Shown here: positions 24,328-34,083 of the stretch, piece by piece
Layout of the letters: each line of letters begins with the position of its first letter
Position numbering within the stretch: position 1 is the stretch's first letter
DNA from: Halomonas sp. CH40
Lineage (GTDB): Bacteria > Pseudomonadota > Gammaproteobacteria > Pseudomonadales > Halomonadaceae
Length of the DNA: 64,000 nt
Assembly (NCBI GenBank): GCA_041875495.1
Contig: CP112982.1
Location: 744,001 to 808,000 of the forward strand
Reading direction: 5' to 3'
Position numbers and translations under genes: made by a program
The notes under the pieces: generated by a model
Told to the model about the DNA's origin: nothing
Databases searched by the model: none
The model's input: the letters and a program-made list of their open reading frames with translations, nothing else

Positions 24328-25086
24328 TCAGGCAAGCCCCTGTTGATGCATGGCCTCGGTGATGATGGGAACGGGCGTCATCAGGTGGTCGTGCATCATG
24401 GCCATGGCGTCTTCACGGCGGCGCTCCAGCGTGACGTCAACCACCGCTGAGTGCTCCTGGCGCTTCTGCTCCAGCGCCTGCTCGGAGAATACTGTCTCTT
24501 TCAGCCATAGGTGGCGGTAACGCTGTACCTTGTCAAAAAGCCCGGCGCGTACCTGCAGCAGGTGGGATGAGTTACAGCCACTGACAAGCGTGGTATGAAA
24601 GGTGCTGTGTCGCTCATCCCAGATAGCGAGCAGCCCTTCGGGGGTATTGCTGGCGCTGACGATATTCAGGTGGTGGGCCTTGGCGACGACATCGGCTTCC
24701 CAGGCGTCATCGCCGCGCTCGATCGCCAGCCCCAGCAGCATGGCCTCAAGCTGAGCGCGGGCATCGTAGATATCGTGCAGCTCTGCTAATGACATAGGCG
24801 CCACCCGGTAGCCACGCTGGCTGATGGCCACTACCAGATGCTCAGCCACCAGCTGCGAGAGCGCTTCACGCAGCGGGCTGATGCCCAGGTCATAGTGGGC
24901 CTTGAGGGCATGCATGCGCAGCTTTTCACCGGGTGCAAAGGTGCCTTTGATAATGTCGTTCTTGAGCAGCTGGTAGGCGCGAATGCCCAGGTTTTCGCGC
25001 ACACCGTCCTTGGGCATTGTGGTGTCTTTGGTCGTCGGTGTGACTAACGGCGACGTTGGCGCCGGAGAAAAAATACGAGAAGACAT
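24328..25086 (-). CDS. GntR-family regulator, FCD type (CsiR-like)
   Basis: A 252-residue transcription factor. The winged-helix DNA-binding domain covers about residues 30-95 (AYQLLKNDIIKGTFAPGEKLRMHALKAH then LGISPLREALSQL); the C-terminal FCD ligand domain follows, with the metal-binding pattern including DAR and H residues. FCD members bind small carboxylates. In E. coli the lhgO-containing operon is controlled by CsiR, a GntR repressor of the same type, so this protein probably senses glutarate or 2-hydroxyglutarate and controls gcdH and lhgO, which flank it. The first ATG is used; no strong ribosome site is visible. Confidence 0.8.
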   Translation of the reverse strand: MSSRIFSPAPTSPLVTPTTKDTTMPKDGVRENLGIRAYQLLKNDIIKGTFAPGEKLRMHALKAHYDLGISPLREALSQLVAEHLVVAISQRGYRVAPMSLAELHDIYDARAQLEAMLLGLAIERGDDAWEADVVAKAHHLNIVSASNTPEGLLAIWDERHSTFHTTLVSGCNSSHLLQVRAGLFDKVQRYRHLWLKETVFSEQALEQKRQEHSAVVDVTLERRREDAMAMMHDHLMTPVPIITEAMHQQGLA

Positions 25087-25160
25087 GGGGAAGAATCCAT
25101 AAACTGGCGAAACAGCGAAATTTTATTCCCCCATCATAAGGGATTCTGGAGGTAGATAGC
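25087..25160. promoter_or_regulatory. Divergent promoter region, GntR regulator and lhgO
   Basis: The two divergent genes are only 74 bp apart, so they share a control region. It contains GGGGAA (25087-25092) and TTCCCC (25126-25131), a widely spaced inverted pair, and an AT-rich core. GGAGG precedes lhgO. Control by the GntR protein encoded alongside is inferred. Confidence 0.45.
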
Positions 25161-26369
25161 ATGTGGGATTTTGTCATCGTTGGCGGCGGCATCCTGGGGA
25201 TGTCCACCGCCATGCAGCTGAAAAAGGCCTATCCGGACAAGCAAATGCTGGTGCTTGAAAAGGAAAGCGGGCCAGCACAGCATCAGACAGGGCATAACAG
25301 CGGGGTGATTCATGCAGGCGTCTATTACACACCGAGCAGCCTGAAAGCCAGGTTTTGCCTGGAAGGCAATCGCGCTACTCGTGACTTCTGCGATGAACAC
25401 CAGGTGCCCTATGATATCTGCGGCAAGCTTCTGATCGCCACCAATGATCTGGAAAAGCAGCGCATGCAGGCACTGTGGGAGCGCACCGAGGCAAACGGCC
25501 TTGAGCGTGAGTGGCTGGAAGCGCAGGCGCTGGCAGAACGTGAGCCCAACGTCACTGGGGTGGCGGGAATCCATGTGCCCTCCAGTGGTATTGTCGATTA
25601 CGCCCAGGTCGCCCGCGCCATGGCGGATGAATTTCAGCGCCTGGGTGGCGAAATCAGCTATGGCCAAGAGGTGGTCGGGCTTGAAGAACGCTCGGCAGAA
25701 GTAGTGGTCACCAGCCATAAAGACAGCAGCGAGCATGTTGTGACCAGCCGCTACCTGGTCAGCTGCTCAGGCCTGATGGCCGACCGGGTGATCCGTCTGC
25801 TGGGTAAGGACCCTGGCTTCACGATCTGCCCGTTTCGCGGTGAATATTATGTGCTGCCTGAGCATCATCAGCGGATCGTCAACCATCTGATCTACCCGAT
25901 TCCGGACCCCAGCATGCCGTTTCTGGGCGTGCACCTGACCCGGATGATTGATGGCAGCGTTACCGTTGGCCCCAATGCGGTGCTGGCCTTCAAACGCGAA
26001 GGCTATCGCAAGCGCGATATATCGCTTGAGGATATGGGCCAGATGCTTACCCATGGCGGTATTCTCAAGGTGCTGGCCAACAATGCTCGCCCTGGGCTGA
26101 TGGAGCTGAAAAACTCGCTTTATAAGCGTGGTTACCTGGCCTTGGTGCAAAAGTACTGCCCTAGTATTACTTTGGATGATCTTCAACCTTACCCGGCAGG
26201 CGTGCGTGCCCAGGCGGTGTCCCATGATGGCAAACTGGTGGATGATTTTCTGTTTGTGAATACCCGACGCACCCTGAACGTGGGCAACGCGCCTTCCCCG
26301 GCTGCAACCTCTGCGCTGCCGATTGGCGCGCATATTGTCAGCCAGGTAAACCGTATGGTGGAGGCTTGA
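25161..26369 (+). CDS. lhgO: L-2-hydroxyglutarate oxidase/dehydrogenase
   Basis: A 402-residue FAD enzyme of the LhgO/YgaF group that oxidises L-2-hydroxyglutarate to 2-oxoglutarate and passes electrons toward the quinone pool. The N-terminal FAD fold is DFVIVGGGILGMSTAMQL; GHNSGVIHAGVYYTP and the FRGEYYVL strand are typical, and the C-terminus has GVRAQAVSHDG. It is divergent from the GntR regulator and close to gcdH. The glutarate hydroxylase (glaH/csiD) that makes its substrate in E. coli is not in the window. Confidence 0.93.
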   Translation: MWDFVIVGGGILGMSTAMQLKKAYPDKQMLVLEKESGPAQHQTGHNSGVIHAGVYYTPSSLKARFCLEGNRATRDFCDEHQVPYDICGKLLIATNDLEKQRMQALWERTEANGLEREWLEAQALAEREPNVTGVAGIHVPSSGIVDYAQVARAMADEFQRLGGEISYGQEVVGLEERSAEVVVTSHKDSSEHVVTSRYLVSCSGLMADRVIRLLGKDPGFTICPFRGEYYVLPEHHQRIVNHLIYPIPDPSMPFLGVHLTRMIDGSVTVGPNAVLAFKREGYRKRDISLEDMGQMLTHGGILKVLANNARPGLMELKNSLYKRGYLALVQKYCPSITLDDLQPYPAGVRAQAVSHDGKLVDDFLFVNTRRTLNVGNAPSPAATSALPIGAHIVSQVNRMVEA

Positions 26370-26564
26370 ACCCTATCTGGATAAGCCTTGCGTTTACGCC
26401 AGCGTTAATCGACAGTGGCCAAGCGCTTTTAAGTCGTGCTAGTTTTTGTTACATAGTCTGAACGTCTGTTAGCCAGCCTTGGCCTAGCCGTTTTGGTAAG
26501 TCGTTGGATCGAAAGATGCGTGTGTCATATCAATAATAATGCCCGAGAGGGCGAAGGAGTGCGT

Positions 26565-27542
26565 ATGCAATCTCATAAAGCTTTCACAACCGTTACCACC
26601 CTGGCCGCTGCGTCCATGTTGGCCGTAGCGCTACCCGCCTCAGCCCAGCAGCTCTCGATTGCCACCGGTGGCACGGGCGGCACCTATTACCCGATGGGCG
26701 GCGGCTTTGCCGAGATGATCAATAACCATATTGAAGGCGCTCAGGCGACAGCCGAGGTGACCGGTGCCTCAGTTGAAAATATGGGCTTGATCATGCGGGG
26801 CGATGCGGATATGGCGCTGGCGCTGGCAGATACTGTCTATCAGGCGTATACCGGCACCGGCCATTTTGAGAGCCGCCAGATCGAGGATACCCGTGCTCTG
26901 GCATCGCTGTACCCTAATGCTGTCCAGTTGGTGACGTTGGCCGAATCGGATGTGCATTCCATCAGCGACCTGGCGGGCAAGCGAGTGTCTGTCGGCGCAC
27001 CGGGCAGCGGCACCGAGCTGAATGCCCGAGCGCTGCTGGAAGCCAATGGCATCAGCTATGACGACTTCGACCCTCAGCGCCTGAACTTCAATGAAACCGC
27101 TGATGCCATTCGCGATGGCGATATCGATGCGGGTTTCTGGAGCGTTGGCCCACCTACTAGCTCGATTTTGAACCTGGCAACCACCCGTGATATCCGTCTG
27201 GTGGGTCTGTCAGACGAAGAGATTGCCAATGCTCAGGAAGAAGTAGCGGTCTTCGCCCGCTATGAGCTGGGTGAAAATCTCTACGAAGGCATGGACGAAG
27301 CGGTGCCGACCATTGGTGTTCCGAATGTACTGGTCGTCAATGCGGCCATGGATGAAGAGCTGGCCTATCAACTCACCGAGCTGTTATTCGAACAGACCGA
27401 TGAGCTGATTGCCGTTCACCCAGCGGCCAACGACACCACCATTGACTTCACCCTGGAATCAACGCCGGTGCCGCTGCATCCGGGGGCTATCCGTTATCTG
27501 GAAGATGCCGGTGTCGACGTGCCGGATCGTCTTCGCCCCTGA
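26565..27542 (+). CDS. TAXI-family TRAP transporter substrate-binding protein
   Basis: A 325-residue periplasmic protein. Its signal peptide ends near LPASAQQ, then comes LSIATGGTGGTYYPMGGGFAE, the TAXI-family ligand-binding opening, followed by VSVGAPGSGTELNARALLEANG. It delivers an organic acid, probably a dicarboxylate or amino acid, to the membrane permease encoded two genes downstream. The ATG at 26565 follows AAGGAG by about 7 nt; the longer upstream start would bury the signal. It is the first gene of a three-gene cluster. The ligand cannot be read from sequence. Confidence 0.9.
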   Translation: MQSHKAFTTVTTLAAASMLAVALPASAQQLSIATGGTGGTYYPMGGGFAEMINNHIEGAQATAEVTGASVENMGLIMRGDADMALALADTVYQAYTGTGHFESRQIEDTRALASLYPNAVQLVTLAESDVHSISDLAGKRVSVGAPGSGTELNARALLEANGISYDDFDPQRLNFNETADAIRDGDIDAGFWSVGPPTSSILNLATTRDIRLVGLSDEEIANAQEEVAVFARYELGENLYEGMDEAVPTIGVPNVLVVNAAMDEELAYQLTELLFEQTDELIAVHPAANDTTIDFTLESTPVPLHPGAIRYLEDAGVDVPDRLRP

Positions 27543-27580
27543 GCGGGGTCTGCTGATTTATTAACAGGTGTCAGGCTGCC

Positions 27581-28138
27581 ATGATCAAAATCATGTTCTG
27601 CCTGCTTCCCTGGGCAAGACGCTGGCAGATGTTGGTTCTGTTGGCTGTCTTCGTCACCTCTCCTGCAGCCGGAGCAGAGTCAGCCTCTGCTCCGGCTGTT
27701 GGCTATGAGCTGGTGGTTGAGCGCGATGTTCAGCCAGGTTCCCCAGGCAAGCAGAGGCTGATCACCATCCCTATGCCCCAAGGGGCGCAGTGGTGTGTGA
27801 AGTGGAATCACTCCGTTGCTCAGTTTGTGGTGCTTGACTGCTACCGAAATGTAGCAGGCCGAATGGTGCTGGAGCGCAGCCATCAACCGGATTTTGCAGC
27901 CGGTCTTGGCCACGTTCTGGGGCGGGGCGTACAGGTATCAGATGGCAAGGGTGGCTACTGGATCAAGGGGATTGACGAACCGGTACCCGGCAACCGCTAC
28001 GCCTTGCGTGTCGGTGCCATGCGGGTGAACCATCGCCTTGTCTGGCCAGCGCAAGCGCCCACTAAAAGCGTCAGTATCAGTGAACAGGCGGCGGGGGAAC
28101 GGGTGATTATTCAGCTTCAGGAAGCGGGCTATCAATAA
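27581..28138 (+). CDS. DUF1850-family protein of TAXI TRAP cluster
   Basis: A 185-residue exported protein. An N-terminal hydrophobic signal ends near PAAGAES, and the mature part has the DUF1850 pattern (VKWNHSV, a conserved Trp/His/Ser, then a short region of beta-strands). Such proteins almost always lie between the TAXI binding protein and its fused permease, as here (38 bp after the first, 40 bp before the second). It may help assemble or regulate the transporter; no biochemical role is established. Confidence 0.8.
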   Translation: MIKIMFCLLPWARRWQMLVLLAVFVTSPAAGAESASAPAVGYELVVERDVQPGSPGKQRLITIPMPQGAQWCVKWNHSVAQFVVLDCYRNVAGRMVLERSHQPDFAAGLGHVLGRGVQVSDGKGGYWIKGIDEPVPGNRYALRVGAMRVNHRLVWPAQAPTKSVSISEQAAGERVIIQLQEAGYQ

Positions 28139-28178
28139 CCACTAACAAGCAAATCATACAGGGCCAGGTGAGAATTTC

Positions 28179-30191
28179 ATGAATGAACCCAAACAACCTG
28201 TGGTGGTCATGCCAGGCGGCAAGATACCGCATTCACGCCCGATTTTATGGTGCATTACAGCAGTGGCCGTCGGCTTGTCACTGTTTCAGCTTTATTCAGC
28301 GGGCATTCAACCCTTAGGGCTTTTCTATCAGCGTAGCATCCACCTGGCGCTGATCATGATGCTGGCCTTTCTGATGTTTCCTGCCTTTGGGCCGCATCGC
28401 AAGCGCGGCCTGCTGGCAGGCGCGATTGATACGCTGTTCTTTATTGGCGCCATGATTACCGGTGGCTATCTGGTGTTGTTCCTGGATGACATCATCAATC
28501 GTGCCGGTTTCTGGAGTGACACTGATATTCTGGTGGCCTGTATCGCCACCTTTACGGTGCTTGAAGCCAGTCGGCGCGCCGTGGGTATCAGCATGACGAT
28601 TATTGGCACCATTGCCATTCTTTATGCCATGGCTGGGCCGCGGGGTGATCTGGCCTGGCTGGGGGAATGGCTGCCAGGGATTCTGGCTCATCGCGGCTAT
28701 AGCCTTGACCGTATTGCCGGGCAGCTGTACCTGGGGCAAGAAGGCATTTTTGGCCTGCCGCTGGGGGTTGCCGCGACTTACATCTTTATCTTTGTGCTGT
28801 TCGGCGCCTTTCTGGAAAGCACCGGGGCGGGTAAGTTTTTCATTGATATGGCCTACGCAGCCACGGGGCGCCAGCGCGGTGGCCCCGCCAAGGCGTCGGT
28901 AATTGCCTCGGCTGGCATGGGGTCGATTTCCGGCAGTGCGATCGCCAATGTGGTCACCACCGGTGCCTTTACCATTCCACTGATGAAAAAGCTGGGTTAC
29001 AAGCCCAAGCAGGCCGGTGGCATTGAGGCCGCGGCGTCTACCGGGGGGCAGATTATGCCGCCTTTGATGGGGGCAGGGGCTTTCCTGATTGCCGAGTATA
29101 CCAATACGCCTTACCTGGATATCGTCAAGGTCAGCATTTTCCCAGCAGTGCTGTACTTTGCCACTGTTTACCTGTTTGTGCATATCATCGCCCTGAAACA
29201 GGGTATGCAAGGGATGTCGCGCAGCGAGTTACCTCAGATGCGTGACGTTATGCGCGATGGCTGGCATTTCCTGTTGCCGCTGCTGGTGCTGGTATGGCTG
29301 CTGGCAATGAGTATGTCGCCGATGCGGGTTGGCTACTATGCAGTGATCACCATGGTGGCGGTTGCCGTGCTGCGTTATGTCGTGTGGTTTTTCTTTGTGG
29401 CCCCGGGGCAAGGTCAGCCGGTGACGGCCAGCCGGATGAAAATGGCGCTGGCCAGCGGTTTACGCAAGCTGATTGAAGGGCTGGAGCTGGGGGCACGCAA
29501 CGCGGTGGCGGTGTCCATGGCCTGTGCGGTAGCCGGTATTATCGTTGGCGTGGTGGGCCTGACGGGGCTGGGGTTGAAGTTTTCATCGATGATGATGGCG
29601 TTCTCCGGAGGCAATCTGATTCTGGCCCTGGTGATGGTGTTGTTGGCCAGTCTGATTCTGGGCATGGGGTTGCCGGTAACCGCCAGCTATATCGTCCTGA
29701 TTGTGCTGGTTGGGCCAGCGCTGACCCAGGAGTTTGGTATTCCGCTATTGATCGCGCATCTGGTGGTGTTCTGGTACTCCCAGGATTCCAATGTGACCCC
29801 GCCGGTTGCCCTGGCTGGGTTTGCCGGGGCTGCCATTGCGGGCAGTAAGCCCATGGAAACGAGCTTCCAGGCCTGGAAATTTGCCAAGGGGCTTTACCTG
29901 ATTCCGCTATTTATGGTGTTCAACCCGGAAATCATCATGGGCGGGCCGGTTGCTGTAGTGATCTGGACGGGCTTTATTGCCCTGCTGGCGCTTGGGGCCT
30001 TTGCGGCGGCTTTGGAAGGCTACCTGTTTACTCACATGGGGCTGCTTTCACGTCTGGCTATCGGGGGGGCGATTGTGGCGGTTTTCTACCCTGATTTCAT
30101 GATTGAAGCGGCGGGTGCGGTGGTGATGGCCGTCGCCATTGTCGCCAACTGGTTGGCGAGCCGTCGGGAGTCTTTACCGCAATCGGCTTGA
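28179..30191 (+). CDS. TAXI TRAP transporter fused permease (DctQM type)
   Basis: A 670-residue inner-membrane protein with about 16 predicted spans, joining the small (DctQ-like, four N-terminal spans) and large (DctM-like) TRAP subunits into one chain, as in TAXI systems. Visible family sequence includes GSISGSAIANVVTTGAFTIP, GGQIMPPLMGAGAF and LGMGLPVTASYI. It imports the substrate of the upstream binding protein by Na+-coupled secondary transport. It is the last gene before a strong bidirectional terminator. Confidence 0.94.
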   Translation: MNEPKQPVVVMPGGKIPHSRPILWCITAVAVGLSLFQLYSAGIQPLGLFYQRSIHLALIMMLAFLMFPAFGPHRKRGLLAGAIDTLFFIGAMITGGYLVLFLDDIINRAGFWSDTDILVACIATFTVLEASRRAVGISMTIIGTIAILYAMAGPRGDLAWLGEWLPGILAHRGYSLDRIAGQLYLGQEGIFGLPLGVAATYIFIFVLFGAFLESTGAGKFFIDMAYAATGRQRGGPAKASVIASAGMGSISGSAIANVVTTGAFTIPLMKKLGYKPKQAGGIEAAASTGGQIMPPLMGAGAFLIAEYTNTPYLDIVKVSIFPAVLYFATVYLFVHIIALKQGMQGMSRSELPQMRDVMRDGWHFLLPLLVLVWLLAMSMSPMRVGYYAVITMVAVAVLRYVVWFFFVAPGQGQPVTASRMKMALASGLRKLIEGLELGARNAVAVSMACAVAGIIVGVVGLTGLGLKFSSMMMAFSGGNLILALVMVLLASLILGMGLPVTASYIVLIVLVGPALTQEFGIPLLIAHLVVFWYSQDSNVTPPVALAGFAGAAIAGSKPMETSFQAWKFAKGLYLIPLFMVFNPEIIMGGPVAVVIWTGFIALLALGAFAAALEGYLFTHMGLLSRLAIGGAIVAVFYPDFMIEAAGAVVMAVAIVANWLASRRESLPQSA

Positions 30192-30210
30192 ATAAAAGCC
30201 ACTGGTCAGT

Positions 30211-30244
30211 AAAAAAGCCCGGCGTTTTAACGCCGGGCTTTTTT
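30211..30244. terminator. Bidirectional terminator, TRAP operon and ponA
   Basis: GCCCGGCG and CGCCGGGC form an 8-bp GC-rich stem with a TTTTAA loop, flanked by AAAAAA on one side and TTTTTT on the other. It closes both the TRAP operon and the oppositely oriented penicillin-binding protein gene. Confidence 0.95.
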
Positions 30245-30269
30245 AGTTAATCAGGAAGGATCAGGTAAC

Positions 30270-32801
30270 TCAGAAGATGGATTCAGGTGATCCTGTCCCT
30301 TGAGAGCCACTCATCTCTTCCACTTCCTGGCTGACCGAGCGAGATTGATAGCTGGGCAGGTGGTCAACATCAAACAGCTCGGAAATACCGCCCGATTGAC
30401 CGTCACGCAGGCGGCGTCCTGTGTCAGGATCAATACGTACGCTGACAACCGTCTCGGGTTGTTCGGGCCAGGCTTCCGGCTGACCTTCCAGCGCATCGCG
30501 CATGAAACTGATCCAGATCGGCAGTGCCGCATTGGAACCGTATTCAGCGATACTTTCGTTGTTATCCTTGCCCACCCAGACCGTGGCCACCAGATCACTG
30601 TTAAAGCCTGCAAACCAGGCGTCGCGCTGATCGTTGGTGGTGCCAGTCTTGCCAACGATATCACTGCGTTCAAGGCTTAAAGCGGCCCTGGCTGTGCCTC
30701 GCTCGACCACTTCGCGCAGCATATCGCGAATAATATAGGCGGCTTCCGGGTCGACCACCCGCGGGGCGATGGGAAACTCCCGGCCATCAATTTCAACACT
30801 TTCCTGGTCTGGCGGGCAGTTTTCACACACAACCCGAGGCGTTGCCTCGTAAACTACCTCGCCATTTTCCTCGCCTTGAGTAACGCGGTGAATATACCAG
30901 GGGTGAACTTTGAAGCCACCGTTGGCAAGAATCGCGTAGGCATTGGTCATTTCCAACGGTGTTAGGCTGCCGCTACCCAGTGCCAGTGACAGGCCTCTCG
31001 GCAAGCGCCCAGGTTCAAAGCCAAACCCTTCCAGGTAGTTGATGGTGTAGTTAAGCCCCATTTCACGCAGGATACGGATCGTCACCAGGTTGCGCGAACG
31101 GGCCAGTGCCGGGCGCAGGCGCATCGGCCCCAGAAAGTCGCGGCTTGAATTCATCGGGCGCCATAAGGAGTTGCTACCATCCGCCTGCACCAGCGGCGAA
31201 TCATTGATGATGGTGGCAGCGGTCATCTCGCCGCTATGCAGAGCCGTCACATACACAAAGGGCTTGAAGATTGACCCTGACTGCCTTTCTGCCTGTACTG
31301 CGCGGTTGAACTTGCTGGCATTGAAGTCAAAGCCACCCTGAAGGGCAACAATGGCACCATCATCGGGGTTCTGAACCACCAGAGAGCCTTCCACCTGGGG
31401 GCGCTGTGACAGGCGCAGGTTGGCGTTCTCGTCTTCAATAACTCTTATCAGGTCGCCACTTTTGGCAATCTGGCCGGCTGATGTGGGGGCGGCACCCCGG
31501 CTGCGTGGGCTCAGGTAAGGCTGCGCCCAGGCCATACCTTCCCAGGGAATAGTGCGAATCTCATTATCCTGGGTGAGCACCTTCATTTCTCGACCGAGGG
31601 TTTCAACGACGATCGCTGGCTCCAGAACGCCGTAACTGGGGGTGTTCTGTAGCACTTGAATCCAGTTGCTGACATCGCCGTCGAAGCCATCGACCACGGT
31701 CTGGCTTCGCTCAGCGGCCTGACGGGCGGTCTCGCGAATTTCGGGGGATTCGCCCAGCTCTTCTTCCAGGCCTCGGGTAGCAGTGTTTTCCTGAGCTTCA
31801 ACCAGGCTGGCCGGGATGTCACGCTCTTCCGGCCCTCGCCAGCCGTGGCGCCTGTCGTAGGCAAGCAGGCCGTCCGCAAGTGCCTGCTGAGCATAAGGCT
31901 GAAGTTCGCTGTCCAGCGTCGTGTAAATCCGGTAGCCGCCGGTATAGGCATCATTGCCGAACTCATCCATGGCGTATTGACGCGCCATTTCGGAGACATA
32001 GGCAGCATCCACTTCCGTCTGTGTGCGATGTCGCTGGGCAGTAATGGGTTCCTGCACCGCTTGCTGATAGGCGTCCTGATCGATAAAGCCGAGTTCGCGC
32101 ATGCGGAACAGAATCCAGTTGCGGCGAATCAAGGAGCGCTCGGAGTTAGCCAGTGGGTTAAACGCTGAAGGTGCCTTGGGCAAGCCAGCGATCATCGCCG
32201 TCTGGGCGAGGCTTAGCTCGCTAAGGGGTTGGTTATAGTAGGTTTCTGAAGCGGAGGCGATACCGTAAGCGCGGTTGCCAAGAAAGATCTTGTTAACGTA
32301 AAGCTCAAAGATTTCTTCCTTGTCGAGCACCTGCTCCATTTGCAGCGCCAGCAGGATTTCACGAATCTTGCGGGTGAAGGTCTGCTCAAGGGTCAGCAGG
32401 TAATTTCTGGCCACCTGCATGGTAATCGTTGAACCACCGGACTGAATTGCCCCGCCACTTTGCGCCAGCTCAACCGCCGCGCGGGCCAGACCACGCGGGT
32501 CTACCCCCGAGTGCTCGAAGTAGCTCTGGTCTTCTGCCGCAATCAGGGCATCAATCATAGGCTGGGGAATATCGGCAAAGTCGACGGGAATACGCCGTTC
32601 TTCACCGAATTCACCAATCAGCTTGGCATCACGGGTGTAGATGCGAAGTGGCGTATGCAGCTCGAAATCCTGCAGCTGACGCACGTCCGGAAGGCCAGGG
32701 GCAAAGTAGAGTGCCGCGCCAATAACAGCCAGCGCAACGCCACCGGCCAGCGATACCAGCATGAAAAACAGAGATAAAATGATATTACGGATCAACTTCA
32801 T
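30270..32801 (-). CDS. mrcA: Penicillin-binding protein 1A
   Basis: An 843-residue bifunctional peptidoglycan synthase. One N-terminal span is followed by the glycosyltransferase domain (EDQSYFEHSGVDPRG and GGSTITMQVARNYLL) and then the transpeptidase domain with the active serine in SGSIFKPF, SRN, and KTGTT. The intervening OB/linker region is typical of PBP1A. It polymerises and cross-links cell-wall glycan. The ATG at 32801 has AGGGG about 9 nt upstream and gives a normal short cytoplasmic tail. As in Pseudomonas, it is divergent from pilM. Confidence 0.93.
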   Translation of the reverse strand: MKLIRNIILSLFFMLVSLAGGVALAVIGAALYFAPGLPDVRQLQDFELHTPLRIYTRDAKLIGEFGEERRIPVDFADIPQPMIDALIAAEDQSYFEHSGVDPRGLARAAVELAQSGGAIQSGGSTITMQVARNYLLTLEQTFTRKIREILLALQMEQVLDKEEIFELYVNKIFLGNRAYGIASASETYYNQPLSELSLAQTAMIAGLPKAPSAFNPLANSERSLIRRNWILFRMRELGFIDQDAYQQAVQEPITAQRHRTQTEVDAAYVSEMARQYAMDEFGNDAYTGGYRIYTTLDSELQPYAQQALADGLLAYDRRHGWRGPEERDIPASLVEAQENTATRGLEEELGESPEIRETARQAAERSQTVVDGFDGDVSNWIQVLQNTPSYGVLEPAIVVETLGREMKVLTQDNEIRTIPWEGMAWAQPYLSPRSRGAAPTSAGQIAKSGDLIRVIEDENANLRLSQRPQVEGSLVVQNPDDGAIVALQGGFDFNASKFNRAVQAERQSGSIFKPFVYVTALHSGEMTAATIINDSPLVQADGSNSLWRPMNSSRDFLGPMRLRPALARSRNLVTIRILREMGLNYTINYLEGFGFEPGRLPRGLSLALGSGSLTPLEMTNAYAILANGGFKVHPWYIHRVTQGEENGEVVYEATPRVVCENCPPDQESVEIDGREFPIAPRVVDPEAAYIIRDMLREVVERGTARAALSLERSDIVGKTGTTNDQRDAWFAGFNSDLVATVWVGKDNNESIAEYGSNAALPIWISFMRDALEGQPEAWPEQPETVVSVRIDPDTGRRLRDGQSGGISELFDVDHLPSYQSRSVSQEVEEMSGSQGTGSPESIF

Positions 32802-33009
32802 GAACAAAAGCCCCTGTGGGCGATAAGGTGTGTTGTCACGTTTGATGATACACAGCAATCTAAAAGTAGACATACATGATAAGCGGGCATTATAGGAAGC
32901 TCAGCCTGCTCTCACCAGTGCTGATGTGATAAAAGCTGCCGGGTGTGCACATCGTTAAACTGATGTAACCTTCAGGCAGCGATCTTTTTTGCGGGAGTCA
33001 AACTCAATA

Positions 33010-34071
33010 ATGCGCTTACTAAAGCCTAGCAAAGGGCTGATTGGCGTGGATATCACGTCGGCTACTGTCAAGCTGCTTGAGCTCAAGCCAACCGCTGGCA
33101 ACTATGAGGTGGCCAGCTATGCTGTGCGGCCATTACGTGATGGGGCGGTTGTCGAGCGTCGCATCCAGGATATTGATGATGTGGCCAATGTACTTAGCCG
33201 AGCCGTTGAACATGCCAGGCCATCCACCCGTAAAGCCGCCGTGGCCGTTCCTGCCAGTGCTACCATCACCAAGACCTTATCCTTTCCGCTGGAGTTGAGC
33301 GAAGAAGATATTGAAGAACGCATTATTGAAGACCCTGAACGTCATATCCCGTTCCCTTTTAATGAGGTGGCGTTTGATTTTCAGCTGCTGGGGCCTTCGC
33401 CGTTCAATGAAGATGAACAGCAGGTGCTATTGGTCGCCTGCCGCCAGCAGGATGTCAGGCAACTGACGGAAACTCTGGAAAAAGCAGGGCTTGAGCCCGC
33501 CGCTGTTGACGTGGAAACCTTTGCCGTTGAGCGCGCTTTCGATTCACTACGTCGCCAGTTAACCACCAAGGGGGAAGCTTCGGCCTGCGTTGCGCTGGTG
33601 GATATTGGTGCTCATATGAACGCCTTTCATGTGATGCGCGAAGGGCATATTGTTTACAGTCGCGACACCGTGTTCGGCGGACGTCAGTTAACGGATGCCA
33701 TTCGTGAACGCTATGACCTTTCGATGGAAGAAGCCGGGTTTGCCAAAAAACGCGGCGGTCTGCCGGAAGATTACCATGCTGAGGTGCTGACGCCTTTTCT
33801 GGAAACCGTCGTCCAGCAGGTGGGGCGTTCACTGCAGCTTTATTATACCGCGGGGCGCCACCACGAGGTGAAGGAAATCGTACTGGCCGGTGGCTCCAGC
33901 GTCATTCCCGGCTTAGCCGAGCGGATTGCCGAAGACAGTGGTATGACCGTTACCATTGCCAACCCGTTTCAGCACATGCTGGTCAGCAAGCGCCTCAAAA
34001 AAGACGCCTTGAGCAATGATGCGCCTGCCATGTTGACTGCGTGTGGCTTGGCCATGCGAGCCGGGCAATAG
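33010..34071 (+). CDS. pilM: Type IV pilus inner-membrane assembly protein PilM
   Basis: A 353-residue actin-like ATPase-fold protein that sits on the cytoplasmic face and binds the N-terminus of PilN. Markers are GLIGVDITSATVKLLEL, ALVDIGAHMNAFHV and VLAGGSSVIPGL, the actin-type phosphate and adenosine loops. It begins the pilMNOPQ operon. The ATG at 33010 is preferred, with GGGAG upstream, though a TTG seven codons earlier would keep a plausible start. The following pilN starts 12 bp after its stop. Confidence 0.93.
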   Translation: MRLLKPSKGLIGVDITSATVKLLELKPTAGNYEVASYAVRPLRDGAVVERRIQDIDDVANVLSRAVEHARPSTRKAAVAVPASATITKTLSFPLELSEEDIEERIIEDPERHIPFPFNEVAFDFQLLGPSPFNEDEQQVLLVACRQQDVRQLTETLEKAGLEPAAVDVETFAVERAFDSLRRQLTTKGEASACVALVDIGAHMNAFHVMREGHIVYSRDTVFGGRQLTDAIRERYDLSMEEAGFAKKRGGLPEDYHAEVLTPFLETVVQQVGRSLQLYYTAGRHHEVKEIVLAGGSSVIPGLAERIAEDSGMTVTIANPFQHMLVSKRLKKDALSNDAPAMLTACGLAMRAGQ

Positions 34072-34083
34072 GAGAACTGGGCC

